Part shown: positions 54,172 through 64,000 of the stretch, one piece after another | How the letters are laid out: every line of letters begins with the position of its first letter | Position numbering within the stretch: the first letter of the stretch is position 1 | DNA from: Ctena decussata | Taxonomy: Eukaryota > Mollusca > Bivalvia > Lucinida > Lucinidae | Length of the DNA: 64,000 bases | Assembly (NCBI GenBank): GCA_963989385.1 | Contig: OZ022511.1 | Location: forward strand, 8,246,001-8,310,000 | Direction of reading: 5' to 3' | Program-made: the position numbers and the translations under genes | The notes under the pieces: generated by a model | The model's database searches: none | What the model was told of the DNA's origin: nothing | What the model saw: only the letters and a program-made list of their open reading frames with translations

Positions 54172-55479
54172 CTATTGGGTAAATAAAGGCCACCGGCCCA
54201 AAATACATTACAAACGTGGTCTCCTCACTTAGCAAATCATTTATAGCGATCAATCCATTTTATGGATGCATACCAGTCACTGTTGGACCTAGACACTGCC
54301 CGTCACGCCGCTCTCTGAACTTCAGCCGGAGTTTCAAACCTCTACCCTCTGAGTGGTGCATATAGACTTGGGGAGAAACTCTGGGTAATGTTTTACCTTT
54401 GATTTTTTTTCGGTGAAAAATATGAGTCCAACGATGAAATTGTTGTATTTATTGGCAAAGTGCATCTTCTAAAGTTCAGTATAGAAATTGTGTTTGCTCC
54501 ATAAATCTGAAAGCATATGAGATATTTCGCTAAACTTGGTACAAATATTAAGCATTATCAGACGATGTGCAGATAACAACTGATCCCATCCTGACCGCTA
54601 ATTGAAAAAGCTGGTTTTGACGTTCTTTAACTGCAATCGCTAGGTCGTAAAAGCATTAAATGTGTTCATTTAACAGAAGTTTGGTATAGTGTTTCAAATC
54701 TGAAAAAAAAAGAGAAAGGAAGGGGAGGGGGTGGGGGTTGCTGAAGTTTTAATTTTGTTTCTGTGTAGAGTCGTAGAAGAAGTAGTGCACCAACACTAGA
54801 TAGCTTTCTCGGGGAACATTTGCCTTTGATACGAGAATATGGTAAGTACACTTAATACATGAATAGAACCATATTCGTTTGAGCCTTTACCACGCAGGGG
54901 TCTTCCCAGACCATTAAGGCGTGTCACTTGCAACATGCCTTCCTCTTCAAATTGCCTTTGCAACATGTCTTAATTTCCAGTGAAAATTTATTAAAGTGCT
55001 CTTATTTTCATTTCTTAGCTAATAAAGTTGTTTTAAATGCATTAAGTATTATCAGTAAATTATTTATAATCTAGATTTAGGCTAACGTTGACAAAACATT
55101 GCTATTTTAAAAAAGATTTTAAAAATTGATCAACAAGTCAAAATCTGATTTTTTGTGCTAAAAGCGAAATGCCTTCTGAAATTTCTGGGGAGAACACTGA
55201 CCACTGTGTGGGAGTGGAAATGATCGGGCACTGGCGTTTGACAGGCACTTGTCATTTTGTACAGTGGAAGATCGGATACTGCCTCCGGGTGTCGCAATAC
55301 GTTATTTTCGTCGATTCCTCATATCTGATTCATCATAGGTCTTATACGTGATTTGTTTGTTTCCGATGATGACTCATATTTGGTTAGGAAACCTTCATGC
55401 GAACCAAACAGCTAACTAAATGTTTCGAACCACTGCAGAAGCAGAGGGCGAGGTTTGGATCAAGTAAAACTAGTTTAAG
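54172..55479. other. No gene seen; array fragment
   Basis: Unassigned DNA. 54490-54600 contains a single diverged unit of the array seen at 32417-32680 (GGTACAAATATTAAGCATTA, CAGACGATGTGCAGATAACA). Confidence 0.45.
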
Positions 55480-55810
55480 CCCCTCCAGTAATCTTTTGCT
55501 GACCGTTCCAAGGCGGTACTCCTGTTGTGGTTCTTTGGTATTACATTGTGCTGTGTCCGCTTGTCTATGTTCTTTTGCGGTTTGGTCACCTGTTTTGCTA
55601 CCCAACCTGCCTTTTGTTTTGTTTTGGTTTAAACAATATTTATTTCACGTAAATTACATGCATACCATTTACAGAGTTTTGTTTTGTAAGTTGAAAAAAA
55701 ATAAAGAATATGAAAATAGATGTTGATGCTGTTTTTGATTAGGGCAGCTGAATGACCACCTGTTTGGGAAAGAGCTTCTCATTCAGTTTGCCGTGGACGT
55801 TTTTTGTTTT
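55480..55810 (-). repeat. 345-bp dispersed repeat, diverged copy C
   Basis: CTGACCGTTCCAAGGCGGTA and CTGTTGTGGTTCTTTGGT, then, after an inserted segment (about 55600-55735), GAATGACCACCTGTTTGGGA and TCATTCAGTTTGCC. Related to 28017-28370. The insert carries a TTTAAACAATATTTATTTCA word like the end of a LINE. Confidence 0.6.
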
Positions 55811-56289
55811 ATTCTGTAACATACAATGTAAGTTTTACTAAAATAATATGCATCAGCTTGCCCCATCGGTTAGATATATTTCTATGACGTTTTTCATGAA
55901 ATTCAGTTTTCTTGCATTTTTTGAAATAATGCAAAAAAAGACTTATTATCAAGATTACTTTAATTTTTCTACCAGTTAGTTTCAGATATCCTATATTATA
56001 GATTATGTGATTTGCAAAAATGAAAGTTCATTCATGTGCTTGAGATAAGAATTTGAATGAATAATGTGTAAAAAAGTATGTACACATACAAAATACTGTT
56101 TTTAGGAAAACAAAACGGTGATTTTTATCTTATCCAAATGTTTTATAGCTCTTTGGGTAATGTAGCTGGTATATTGGTATAAATGCTCCGCCAATACTTT
56201 TATTCAGTATCGGACTACCTTAAACTGTTATTGTTCTTTGTATTTTAACGCAAGGACGTAAATTTAATGTTTAATGGTTTTATTTTGCT
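55811..56289. other. No gene seen
   Basis: AT-rich. Confidence 0.35.
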
Positions 56290-56460
56290 TAAGAAATGAT
56301 TTTCCCTCCCTGTGAACTATCGCAGATTAACACATGTTCTTGGAGGGCAGATCATGAAATATTAATTCACGACGGCCGTTAATATTCGTATCTGCCCGAC
56401 AACACATGTAGTATTCTGCGATAACTCACGGGTAAGGGAAAATTATTTCGATTCTAACAT
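56290..56460. repeat. Foldback MITE, about 75-bp arms
   Basis: ATGATTTTCCCTCCCTGTGA, ACTATCGCAGATTAACACAT and GGAGGGCAGATCATGAAATA are mirrored by AATATTCGTATCTGCCCGAC, ACACATGTAGTATTCTGCGA and AGGGAAAATTATT. The right end is ATTTCGATTCTAAC, shared with 33645-33786. Confidence 0.75.
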
Positions 56461-58480
56461 TATATACGATCAAATTGCATGGACATTGTGGCATTTTCTA
56501 ATGAAATCCTTTGAGGCAGATGTTGTCAGAAGTGAAATGTTTACGTTGAACGTCATCAAGGCGCGAAATGTACACGCTGAGCGTTAACAATGTGATTTAT
56601 TACAAACTTTCACACGGCGCCGCTTCCTATAGGCTCAATGGGGAAAACATTAACGTTATGTTAGAATTTAGATTCCTTACATCCCGAAGGCTTCAAGTAG
56701 CTTTTCTCACATTTAACACACAAAGACTAAGTACTGAAGCATATCGAACATGAATAAACACGCAAATATATATATACTGACACAAAAAAGAAACGTCCGT
56801 TTTATAAGGCTCTGTATCTTTTGAACCAGTATAGTTGTAGCCGTACAAAATAAAACAAAATGTGTCCTGAGCATCTGGCACACATAAAGCTGTACCCTTT
56901 TTAATTTTTCTCAATACTCACAAGATTATCGAACTTTATGTAAAAAACACCATTTTTATTCCTCGGCAGAATTTATTCATCAAAACCTGAAACATTTTGC
57001 GTTAAACGAGGGTCAGAAACGTCGAAAAACAAAAAATCAACTTTTAAAAGCAAAAAAAAAACGTTTTTTAAATGAACGAGAAAGCATCCCAAAGTCTTCG
57101 ATTTATGAAATTATCTCCCTTTTAATTAAATGAATAACGGTTTTAGAACTTCCATATCTCCTTAACCGCTCATCATTTTGACACCGTTTTTGTTTTATTT
57201 GACTATACTTGTGTACAATAATGACAACATGCATCAGAAAATAAAAATTCAACCTGAAATCTGAAATCCCGGTTCACTAAAGCCCAGTTTTATTACCCCA
57301 CCCCTTACAGAAAAATAATCAGGTAATTTTGCAACCAAGTTTTTGCGATGTTGAATGCTGCTGATTTCAATGCTATTGATGGCTAGAAATGAATGTAAGA
57401 AGTAGTCCTATGCCACTGACTTCCAAACTGATGGACCAACAAGGTAATGTCTGCGAGATCTACGCACGGTCGTTATCAACGTTTTGCGACGTCACTTTAA
57501 GTGACAGATTTATGCCAGTGGTTGTGACGGTTAGGAATGCATCTAGCACTCATAAAATCTCAGCAGCTTGTCTGCTCAGTGATACTGGGATGTGCTGCGA
57601 TGGTTAAAACAGGAGATACTGATTTTGTGACTTTCAAAATTTGGGTACTGGCGCTTGCGGCATTGTCATTTGTGCCGTAGTTCATTGAATGGATTGTCGT
57701 TAAGCGCACACGACTGCTGAATAATTGACGTTATTGAAACAATTCATATAAATGAAATGTCTATGTTCATTTGAAATTCTCAGACACAATTGTAAAGCGG
57801 ACGGTTTTTGTTTGTGTCAGTATATATCATGCACAATCCGATGTAAATTTGAAAACTAATACTGAGCATAAATAAAGTTCAGTTGAGAGAAAAAGCAAAA
57901 AAGAGAAACTATAGAAAGAAGAAATACGTTAGGTTCATAGAGCATCTTAGTTGTCTACTTAAACATGATGAAGTCTAGTTTATGCTTCAATGCTGAGATC
58001 GGGTACAACCTCATCATCTTGCAGTATAAAACGCCCAGTTTCTTAAATGTAGACAAAAGCCAAGTTTTCACCCAAACTCAGATCTCTAGACTCTCTTGGT
58101 AAAACATTACAAAGTTGATCTGAAATTACTGTAACGACAGCATGAGGAGCACAGTACGGAGATACGTGACAGCATCCGTTGTTTTTGTTGGCGATATCTA
58201 GGACAGAATAAGAAATATTGAATAGGGTTTTCATGTCCAAGAAGACAATCAATATTTACACAGTAAGAGGAATTAACTCAATGATCATTATAAAGATACT
58301 TTTCTTCAGATAACTAAGACCTTAACGCAACCTACAATGGTTGATTCCGGACCATCCGCCGTGTCCGTGTGAAATAATTTGTTTGACGTCAGAGGCTCGT
58401 ATTTAGTTTTTAATCTTATACTTAAATTCAGTAAGTGCCAATGACTATTGGATGTCATTCGATGGATTATTCCAATCAGG
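56461..58480. other. No gene seen
   Basis: AT-rich DNA. Short unsupported frames (for example 57389-57607 plus) have no recognised domain. TGACGTCA at 58384. Confidence 0.4.
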
Positions 58481-58722
58481 CCCCGAGGTTATAAAACTTT
58501 TTTCATGCTCAACTCAGCTGAGCATGAAATTTTCTCCGCTGATAAATATGAAAATGCCAACATCAGTTGGCATTTTCATATTCATAAGCAGAGAAAATTT
58601 CATACTCAGCCAAACTGAGCAAGAAAGCAGATGTAATTATCAGGGATTTGCCATTAATTAGCAGGTAAAATTTCATGCTCAGCTGAGTTGAGCATGAAAA
58701 AAGTTTTATAACCTCGGGGCCA
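58481..58722. mobile_element. Foldback MITE, CCCCGAGGTTATAAAAC family, copy 1
   Basis: CCCCGAGGTTATAAAACTTT, TTTCATGCTCAACTCAGCTG and AGCATGAAATTTTCTC are mirrored perfectly or nearly so by the right half; arms of about 70 bp or more. The interior also has nested mirror words (AAATATGAAAATGCCAACATC and GATGTTGGCATTTTCATATT class). Confidence 0.9.
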
Positions 58723-58789
58723 GGTATTGTTGTATGAAAGAAAGATTTTGACTTTTTTTTTTTTTATGATTGGTAAACAAAAAGTTATA

Positions 58790-58850
58790 GGAGACGATGT
58801 CTATAAGCTAGTTAGCTATAGGAGACGATGTCTATAAGCTAGTTAGCTTG
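58790..58850 (+). repeat. 32-bp tandem duplication
   Basis: ATAGGAGACGATGTCTATAA plus GCTAGTTAGCT, twice in succession. Confidence 0.9.
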
Positions 58851-58889
58851 TTATCGAATCCTTTATATTATTCATGTATTAACTGATTG

Positions 58890-59270
58890 TGTATGTTTAT
58901 ATGTTGAATAAAATACTGTTTAAACTAAACAAAAAGTTATTTCGACGCAACTGATAATTACCTGTGTTGTGTGGAATGACGGTACAAGCCTGGCGCAAGT
59001 AAGAGGAAGTAAGAGAGTTAAGAATTTTGAAAAAGAAAGTCAATCTGAGCAGAGGTCTTCGATTTTCTAATTTTGACCGTACTAACTCTTTGAATAACAT
59101 GACTCGTAATTCTGAAGGCTCCCGTACAAATCAAAGCTGCTTTACGTTGAAATTTTTCAAAAGAGTCGGATTCTGATTTAAGACACGAATCATAGAGAAC
59201 ATTACTGTAGTGAAGGATAGGACGAATCAAAGTTTTGTATAAGGTTGTCGTATAGCTTCTAAGTAAGATA
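58890..59270 (-). pseudogene. LINE RT C-terminal fragment
   Basis: Minus strand: IRPILHYSNVLYDSCLKSES, EKFQRKAALICTGAFRITSH, then, after a frameshift near 59095, SKLENRRPLLRLTFFFKILN and PHNTGNYQLRRNNF. The series (L)IRPILxYxxxxWD, QRKAAxxxTG, L(E)xRRxxxRLxxxxKI and LRR is the thumb/connection region of CR1/Jockey-type LINEs. 5' truncated; the 3' end is near TGAATAAAATACTGTTTAAA (about 58904). Confidence 0.7.
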
Positions 59271-59357
59271 TGTCGACATCTTCGAATTCTTTTCGTTCTT
59301 TAGGAACCTTTGTTGCTGATGTTTGTGAAAGTTGTTGAGATTGATTGTATAGATTCC

Positions 59358-59495
59358 TGGGTCCGAGGTTATAAAACTTGAGTATAATCTCAAACTCAAA
59401 ATAAAGCACGCTGATTGGCTGCTTCCGAGCATGCCAATCCTAGTGGTTTATTTTGAATTTGAGAATTTACTCAAGTTTTATAACCTAGGGGACTG
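59358..59495. mobile_element. Foldback MITE, GGTTATAAAACTT family, copy 2
   Basis: CCGAGGTTATAAAACTTGAG and CTCAAGTTTTATAACCTAGG are inverted; inner arms CTCAAACTCAAAATAAA and TTTATTTTGAATTTGAG. Shares the terminal CCGAGGTTATAAAACTT with 58481-58722 but has a different interior. Confidence 0.85.
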
Positions 59496-59564
59496 GTCAT
59501 TGCATTCTCGCCTACTTCGTTAGAGTCACCAACACACAGCTCTCACAAGAGGCACACAACATTG

Positions 59565-59695
59565 CATCAACGTTGATTCAACGTCATGACCTCGAATCAA
59601 TGTTGATTCTGTTTTGATTCAACGTGACTCAACGTTGATTCGTCATCATGACGTGAAATCAATGTTAATTCTATGTAGATTCAACATTGTGCCTA
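59565..59695. repeat. AATCAACGTTGATT-type repeat, copy 3
   Basis: CATCAACGTTGATTCAACGT, CGAATCAATGTTGATTCTG, CTCAACGTTGATTCGTCATC and GAAATCAATGTTAATTC; four diverged inverted words within 130 bp. Confidence 0.65.
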
Positions 59696-59869
59696 GTGGG
59701 CTGTAAGTGACGAGGGTGGCACCCGATTATGCAACGAGCAATACTGACGTCCAATGTTCCGTCGTTATGCCTACTGTCAACAGTTTTCCCGAACCTAGCT
59801 TTTAATTTCATTTTTCTCAATCTGTAGTTCACATATCTATCAGCGTCAGCCATAATGCATATTTCGATC

Positions 59870-60092
59870 TTTATGCTCCCCGAAGGGTGAGCATATAGTT
59901 GCCGCTTTGTCCGTCTGTCTGTACCTCTGTCCGTCCGTCCGTCACACTTTTGTCCGGAGCATATCTTTGAAAAAATTAGGGGGAGCTAACTGAAACTTCA
60001 CACATTAATAGAAGACAACAAGGGAAAGTGCAGTGCACAAGAACCGTAACCCTGTCACAAGTATTTATGAAGTTAGCTCCCTTTCGAGTTTT
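59870..60092 (+). repeat. Hairpin-headed element, outer, left part
   Basis: The head ATGCTCCCCGAAGGGTGAGCAT is followed by TTTGTCCGTCTGTCTGTACC and CGTCCGTCCGTCACAC, then the first about 163-bp unit (GTCCGGAGCATATCTTTGAA, AACTTCACACATTAATAGAA, CAAGAACCGTAACCCTGTCA). Interrupted at 60093 by the nested element; the array resumes at 61956. Confidence 0.75.
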
Positions 60093-61955
60093 TATGCCCC
60101 CCGCCACGAAGTGGGGAGGGGCATATAGTTTTGCCCTTGTCCGTCCGTGCATACGTACGTACATACGTCCGTACGTCACACTTTGTAGTACTGTTCTTGT
60201 CTCCGCAACTCCTCCTACAGTATTCAATGCAGGGAGCTGAAACTTGGAACACAGTTCAGACATGCATTGAACATGTGCATAAAGGAAACAGAACTTTGAT
60301 TACGATCTTTATTGCAGAATTATGTCCCCTTGAATAATACACATATTATAACCATATTTCACATTTGAGTACTGTTCTTGTCTCCGCAACTCCTCCTACA
60401 GTATTTGATATAGGGAGTTGAAACTTGCAACACAGTTCAGACATGCATTGAACATGTGCATAAAGGAAACAAAACTTTGCTTAAGGTCTTGGTTGCAGAA
60501 TTATGTCCCCTTGAATAATATACATATTATAACCATATTTCACATTTGAGTACTGTTCTTGTCTCCGCAACTCCTCCTACAGTATTCGATGCAGGGAGCT
60601 GAAACTTGGAACACAGTTCAGACATGCATTGAACATGTGCATAAAGGAAACAAAACTTTGATTACGATCTTTATTGCAGAATAATGTCCCCTTGAATAAT
60701 ACACATATTATAACCATATTTCACATTTGAGTACTGTTCTTGTCTCCGTAACTCCTCCTACAGTAGTTGATGTAGGGATTTGAAACTTGTAACACAGTTC
60801 AGACATGCATTGAACATGTGCATAAAGGGAACAAAACTTTGATCCAGGTCATTATGGCAGAATTACATCCCCTTGAATGACATGCATATTTTGACGATAT
60901 TTCACACTTTGTAGTACTGTTCTTGTCTCTGCAACTCCTCCAATAGTATTTGATGTAGGGATTTGAAACTTGCAACACAGTTCAGACATGCATTGAACAT
61001 GTGCATAAAGGAAACATAACTTTCAGTCAGGTCTTTATTGCAGAATTAGGTCCCCTTCAATAACATACATATTTTGACCTTATTTCCATAGCTTAAATAC
61101 AATCTCACCTTTTATCGTCGCTCTAGCGGCCTCATTTATTAACAGATTTTGATATTACATCACGGCTTTATTGGGTATGACAGAACCTCGAACAACTTTG
61201 CGTTTCCGGTTTGTAGGATGAAGGTCAAGGTCACAGTTGCTATTTTCAGAAAAACTAGGGCATTGCTCCAGCGCTTTCATTTATAGATCGATTTTGATGT
61301 AACTTCACGTAAATGTTAAGTATAACAATATCTTGAATGAATTACTGTTTCAGCACCGCAGGTCCAAGGTCAAGGTCACAGTTGCTATTTTTAGAAAAAA
61401 ACTTTATCATTCTCTACTTCTCTAGTCCTTGACAATTTTGATGTAACTTCACTCAAATGTTTAGTGTGACAATATCTTGGACAAGTTCGTGATCCAGAAT
61501 TGCAGGGTAAAGGTCAAGGTCATATTTGCTATTTTAGAAAATATGCTGTCATCCCTCTGGAATGATTTTGGCATAACTTGACACAAATATTTAGCTTGAC
61601 AATATCTGGGACAAATTTACGTTTCATCATTGTAGGTCCAAGGTCAAGGTCACAGATGCTATTATAGGTAAATGTAAATCTTTGTCATGGTTCTAGGGCT
61701 TTTATTTTTTAACTGATTTTGATAGAACTTCGCACATATATTAAGTATGACAATATCTTGGACAAGTAAACCTTTCAGGGTTGTAGTTCCATGGTCAAGG
61801 TCACAGTTGCTATTTTTAAGAAAAACTCAGTCATCCCTCTAGCACCTTTATTTATTGACAGATTTTGATGTAACTTCACACAAATATGTTTTAACACATT
61901 ACTTTTCTAGTGAGGCATATGGCGGGGGCATTCATCACCTTTAGTGATTGTCTAG
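60093..61955 (+). mobile_element. Nested Helitron-like element with two tandem arrays
   Basis: The head hairpin ATGCCCCCCGCCACGAAGTG ... GAGGGGCAT (60094-60124) is followed by CTTGTCCGTCCGTGCATACG. The first array (60175-61094) has five units of about 182 bp (GTACTGTTCTTGTCTCCGCA at 60187, 60370, 60550, 60731 and 60914). The second array (61095-61900) is the reverse complement of the 145-bp family at 4504-5890. The right end GGCATATGGCGGGGGCATTC carries the hairpin ATCACCTTTAGTGAT and finishes CTAG|T, the Helitron 3' signature (hairpin then CTRR, inserted before T). The host array reads across the site in a T run. Confidence 0.7.
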
Positions 61956-62600
61956 TTTTTTCAATATTTTGCTTGTCCGGCGCATATCTCTGAAACTATA
62001 AAGAGGAACTAAATGAAACTTCACACATTGATAGAGGACAATAGAGGAAAGTGAAGCGTACAAGAACCGTAACCCTATCGCAAGTTTTTAAGAAGTTAGC
62101 TTCCTTTCCAGTTTTTTTCAACATTTTGATTGTTCAGAGCATATCTATAAGAGTATACGGGGGAATTAAATGAAACTTCACACATTGATCGAGGACAGTA
62201 ATAGGAAGTGCAATACACAAGAACCGTAACCCTGTCACAAGTATTTACGAAGTAAGCTCCTTTTCCAGTTTTTTCTCTCAATATTTTGCTTGTCCGGAGC
62301 ATATCTCTGAAACTATAAGTAGGAACTAAAAGAAACTTCAGACATTGATAGATAACAATTAGGGAAATTGCAATGCACAAGAAGCGTAAACCTATCACAA
62401 GTATTTAGGACGTTAGCTCGCTTTCCAGTTTTTTTTTCAATATTAAGCTTGTCAGGTGCATATCTCCGAAAGTATTTAAAAGGGGACTTAATGAAACTTT
62501 GCATATTCAAAGAGGGCAATTAGAGAAAGTGCAGAGCACAAGAACAAAACCCTGTCTTAAGTATTTAACATCAATTCTCTGTAAGCACCAGAATTTTTGA
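61956..62600 (+). repeat. Outer about 163-bp array resumes
   Basis: Four units: GCTTGTCCGGCGCATATCTC, TGAAACTTCACACATTGATA, GTACAAGAACCGTAACCCTA and CAAGTTTTTAAGAAGTTAGC, with spacing of about 160-165 bp, collinear with 59945-60092. Confidence 0.8.
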
Positions 62601-63593
62601 ATGGGGGCGTTCCACGCACCGTCTCAGAATTGGCTGAAATTTTCACACAATGGTCCTTACCACTCAGGTATAAGAAAATAACCTTTCAAACTTTGACATC
62701 TACTTCCGTTGCCATGGTAACCATCAGTGTTGATTTCAGCGAAATTTGGACTTAAATTCTTGTGATTTATATTAAAAATAGCATATTTTCACCCTTAAAA
62801 AATCATAATAATCAACAGGTGGACAGGAGAAACAATTAAACCTGTAAAATATTTGAGTTTTATTTAACATGTTTCACAACAGACTTTAAGAATAAATTAA
62901 TGTCGCTAATAGTACCTTCATTGTGGACAATACATACTCTGGCAAATTTCATTAAAAGTCAAAAATGCAAAAAATGACAATATTTCAAGAGGTATAAAAA
63001 AAATTGCAGGCCTCTACGAATAATTTACATAGCTACTCTTGAATTAACTAAGTATCATGATTGTAACTATGAAAAAAACTGAGTGGGGTAAGAGCATCTT
63101 CTTGGAAAAATAAGCATACTAAATTTGCACCGTTACAGAAATTTAAAAAAATGGTTTTGAACAGGTAAGCAAACATTTTGGCTCTATGTTAGAATTGTAG
63201 TAAGTTATGCATATATTGTTGCTGATAATTTATGACTACAGGTCAGTTTTTATTGAATTTGTATCAAACATTTCCTTGTCTCCAAAGAAAATGCATATTT
63301 TACGCGTTCTAAGTGGAAAATATGTCGAAAACAGGGGGTAGGGGAAATAAACAAAAGCAAAATATCAACCATAAAAGGAAGACTCTTTAATAAATGACTT
63401 TAACTGTGTAAATATCCATTCAGCATTATGCTAAACTGAACTTAATTAAAAATTTATCAATGTGTGTGATGCTAAAGGGCAATAACTCTGCATTTTTGAC
63501 GAAAAAGCAAAAAAATTAGAAAACGCATGAAAATGAACTCAACCTTAGCTGTTTACTGTGGGCATTAAACAATAACACAACAACACTTTTTAA
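62601..63593. other. No gene seen
   Basis: AT-rich DNA with short unsupported frames only. Confidence 0.4.
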
Positions 63594-63709
63594 GGTAAAT
63601 ACCAAACATATTTCATAGAATATGTTGAAAATATAAAAAATATCACGAGTGCATAGCATGAGTGAAACTCTAATATTTTCAACACATGAAAAAATTTTTG
63701 GTATTTATC
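63594..63709. repeat. Foldback MITE (TATCACGAGTGCATAGCATG centre)
   Basis: GGTAAATACCAAACATATTT and ATGTTGAAAATAT are mirrored by ATATTTTCAACACATGAAAA and TTGGTATTTATC. The centre TATCACGAGTGCATAGCATG resembles the centre of 33645-33786. TGACGTCA occurs further on at 63980. Confidence 0.7.
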
Positions 63710-64000
63710 GAAAATAGAATTTTCTTTTCATTTTTTCTGTTTTGAAAATAAAATAACTTTTTTTCATAGTCATTTCTTGTTCATTTTGCTTGTCTTAGCA
63801 CATTTAGTGGGTATAATATTTGATGAAACTATAGTTTGCACCTAGAAAATGACTAATAAGGCTATCCGAAAGAATGAATAAAAAGAAATTGGCAATTTAA
63901 GAAAGCCCTTTGCAGCTGCCTTCAGACTGATGTCGCATGCAAATTAGTTATACTCTGGCTCAAAACCTGAAATCAAATGTGACGTCATTACTTGATTTGG

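Noticed and set aside
57389..57607. 72-codon frame with several Cys and Ser
   Set aside because: Single exon-like frame without signal peptide, splice context or recognisable family.

Overview
The window reads as a non-model invertebrate nuclear genome, most probably a marine bivalve mollusc. The evidence is AT-rich, intron-bearing sequence with few genes, tRNA-derived SINEs, Helitron/pearl-like elements with tandem-repeat cores, several non-LTR (LINE) remnants, a Penelope-like remnant, and gene fragments of types expanded in molluscs (a cysteine-rich secreted or surface protein with a somatomedin-B-like cluster, and an alpha-carbonic anhydrase exon). Species assignment is inference. There are no bacterial operons, CRISPR arrays or convincing functional tRNA or rRNA genes.

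Layout. 1-2.4 kb: intergenic DNA with five perfect TGACGTCA palindromes, then a 200-N assembly gap and the 3' part of a paralogue of the main gene. 2.4-13.6 kb: a dense stack of nested repeats: SINE, MITE, arrays of about 145, 177 and 445 bp units, and a 4.16-kb insertion (9402-13565) whose two ends are inverted arrays of one short minisatellite. 13.7-16.2 kb: a SINE, a foldback MITE and a hairpin repeat. 16.46-19.22 kb: an element with long inverted repeats built from CGGAT-type words. 19.4-30.5 kb: a 100-bp minisatellite, SINEs, MITEs, a Penelope-like remnant (27.2-28.0 kb) and a TA-flanked mariner-like MITE.

30.5-35.0 kb holds the one convincing two-exon gene: exon 1 to 31493, a GT-AG intron of 2.7 kb carrying another tandem array, and exon 2 from 34209 to 34988. 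The reading frame runs cleanly across the splice junction but contains one in-frame TAA in exon 1. Its 3' flank is paralogous to 2.0-2.5 kb, and in this copy it is split by a 2.25-kb inverted-repeat element with a mariner-like element nested inside.

37-64 kb: mostly repeats and unexplained AT-rich DNA. It contains a degraded LINE (39.6-40.4 kb), a SINE split by a foldback insertion (41.0-41.7 kb), a duplicated 320-bp block (43.3-44.2 kb), LINE fragments (45.4-45.8 and 58.9-59.3 kb), a 3-kb defective APE-type LINE with a 2A-like motif (47.0-50.1 kb, minus), an orphan alpha-carbonic anhydrase exon (51.6-51.8 kb), small foldback MITEs, and a nested Helitron-like element (60.09-61.96 kb).

Apart from the two-exon gene, its paralogue and the carbonic anhydrase exon, almost everything recognisable is mobile or repeat DNA, much of it inserted into other repeats. 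No new gene system is evident. The most unusual structures are the 4.16-kb foldback insertion with minisatellite ends, and the recurrent design of a terminal hairpin, a GTCCGTCC-type tract and a tandem-repeat core shared by unrelated-looking elements.
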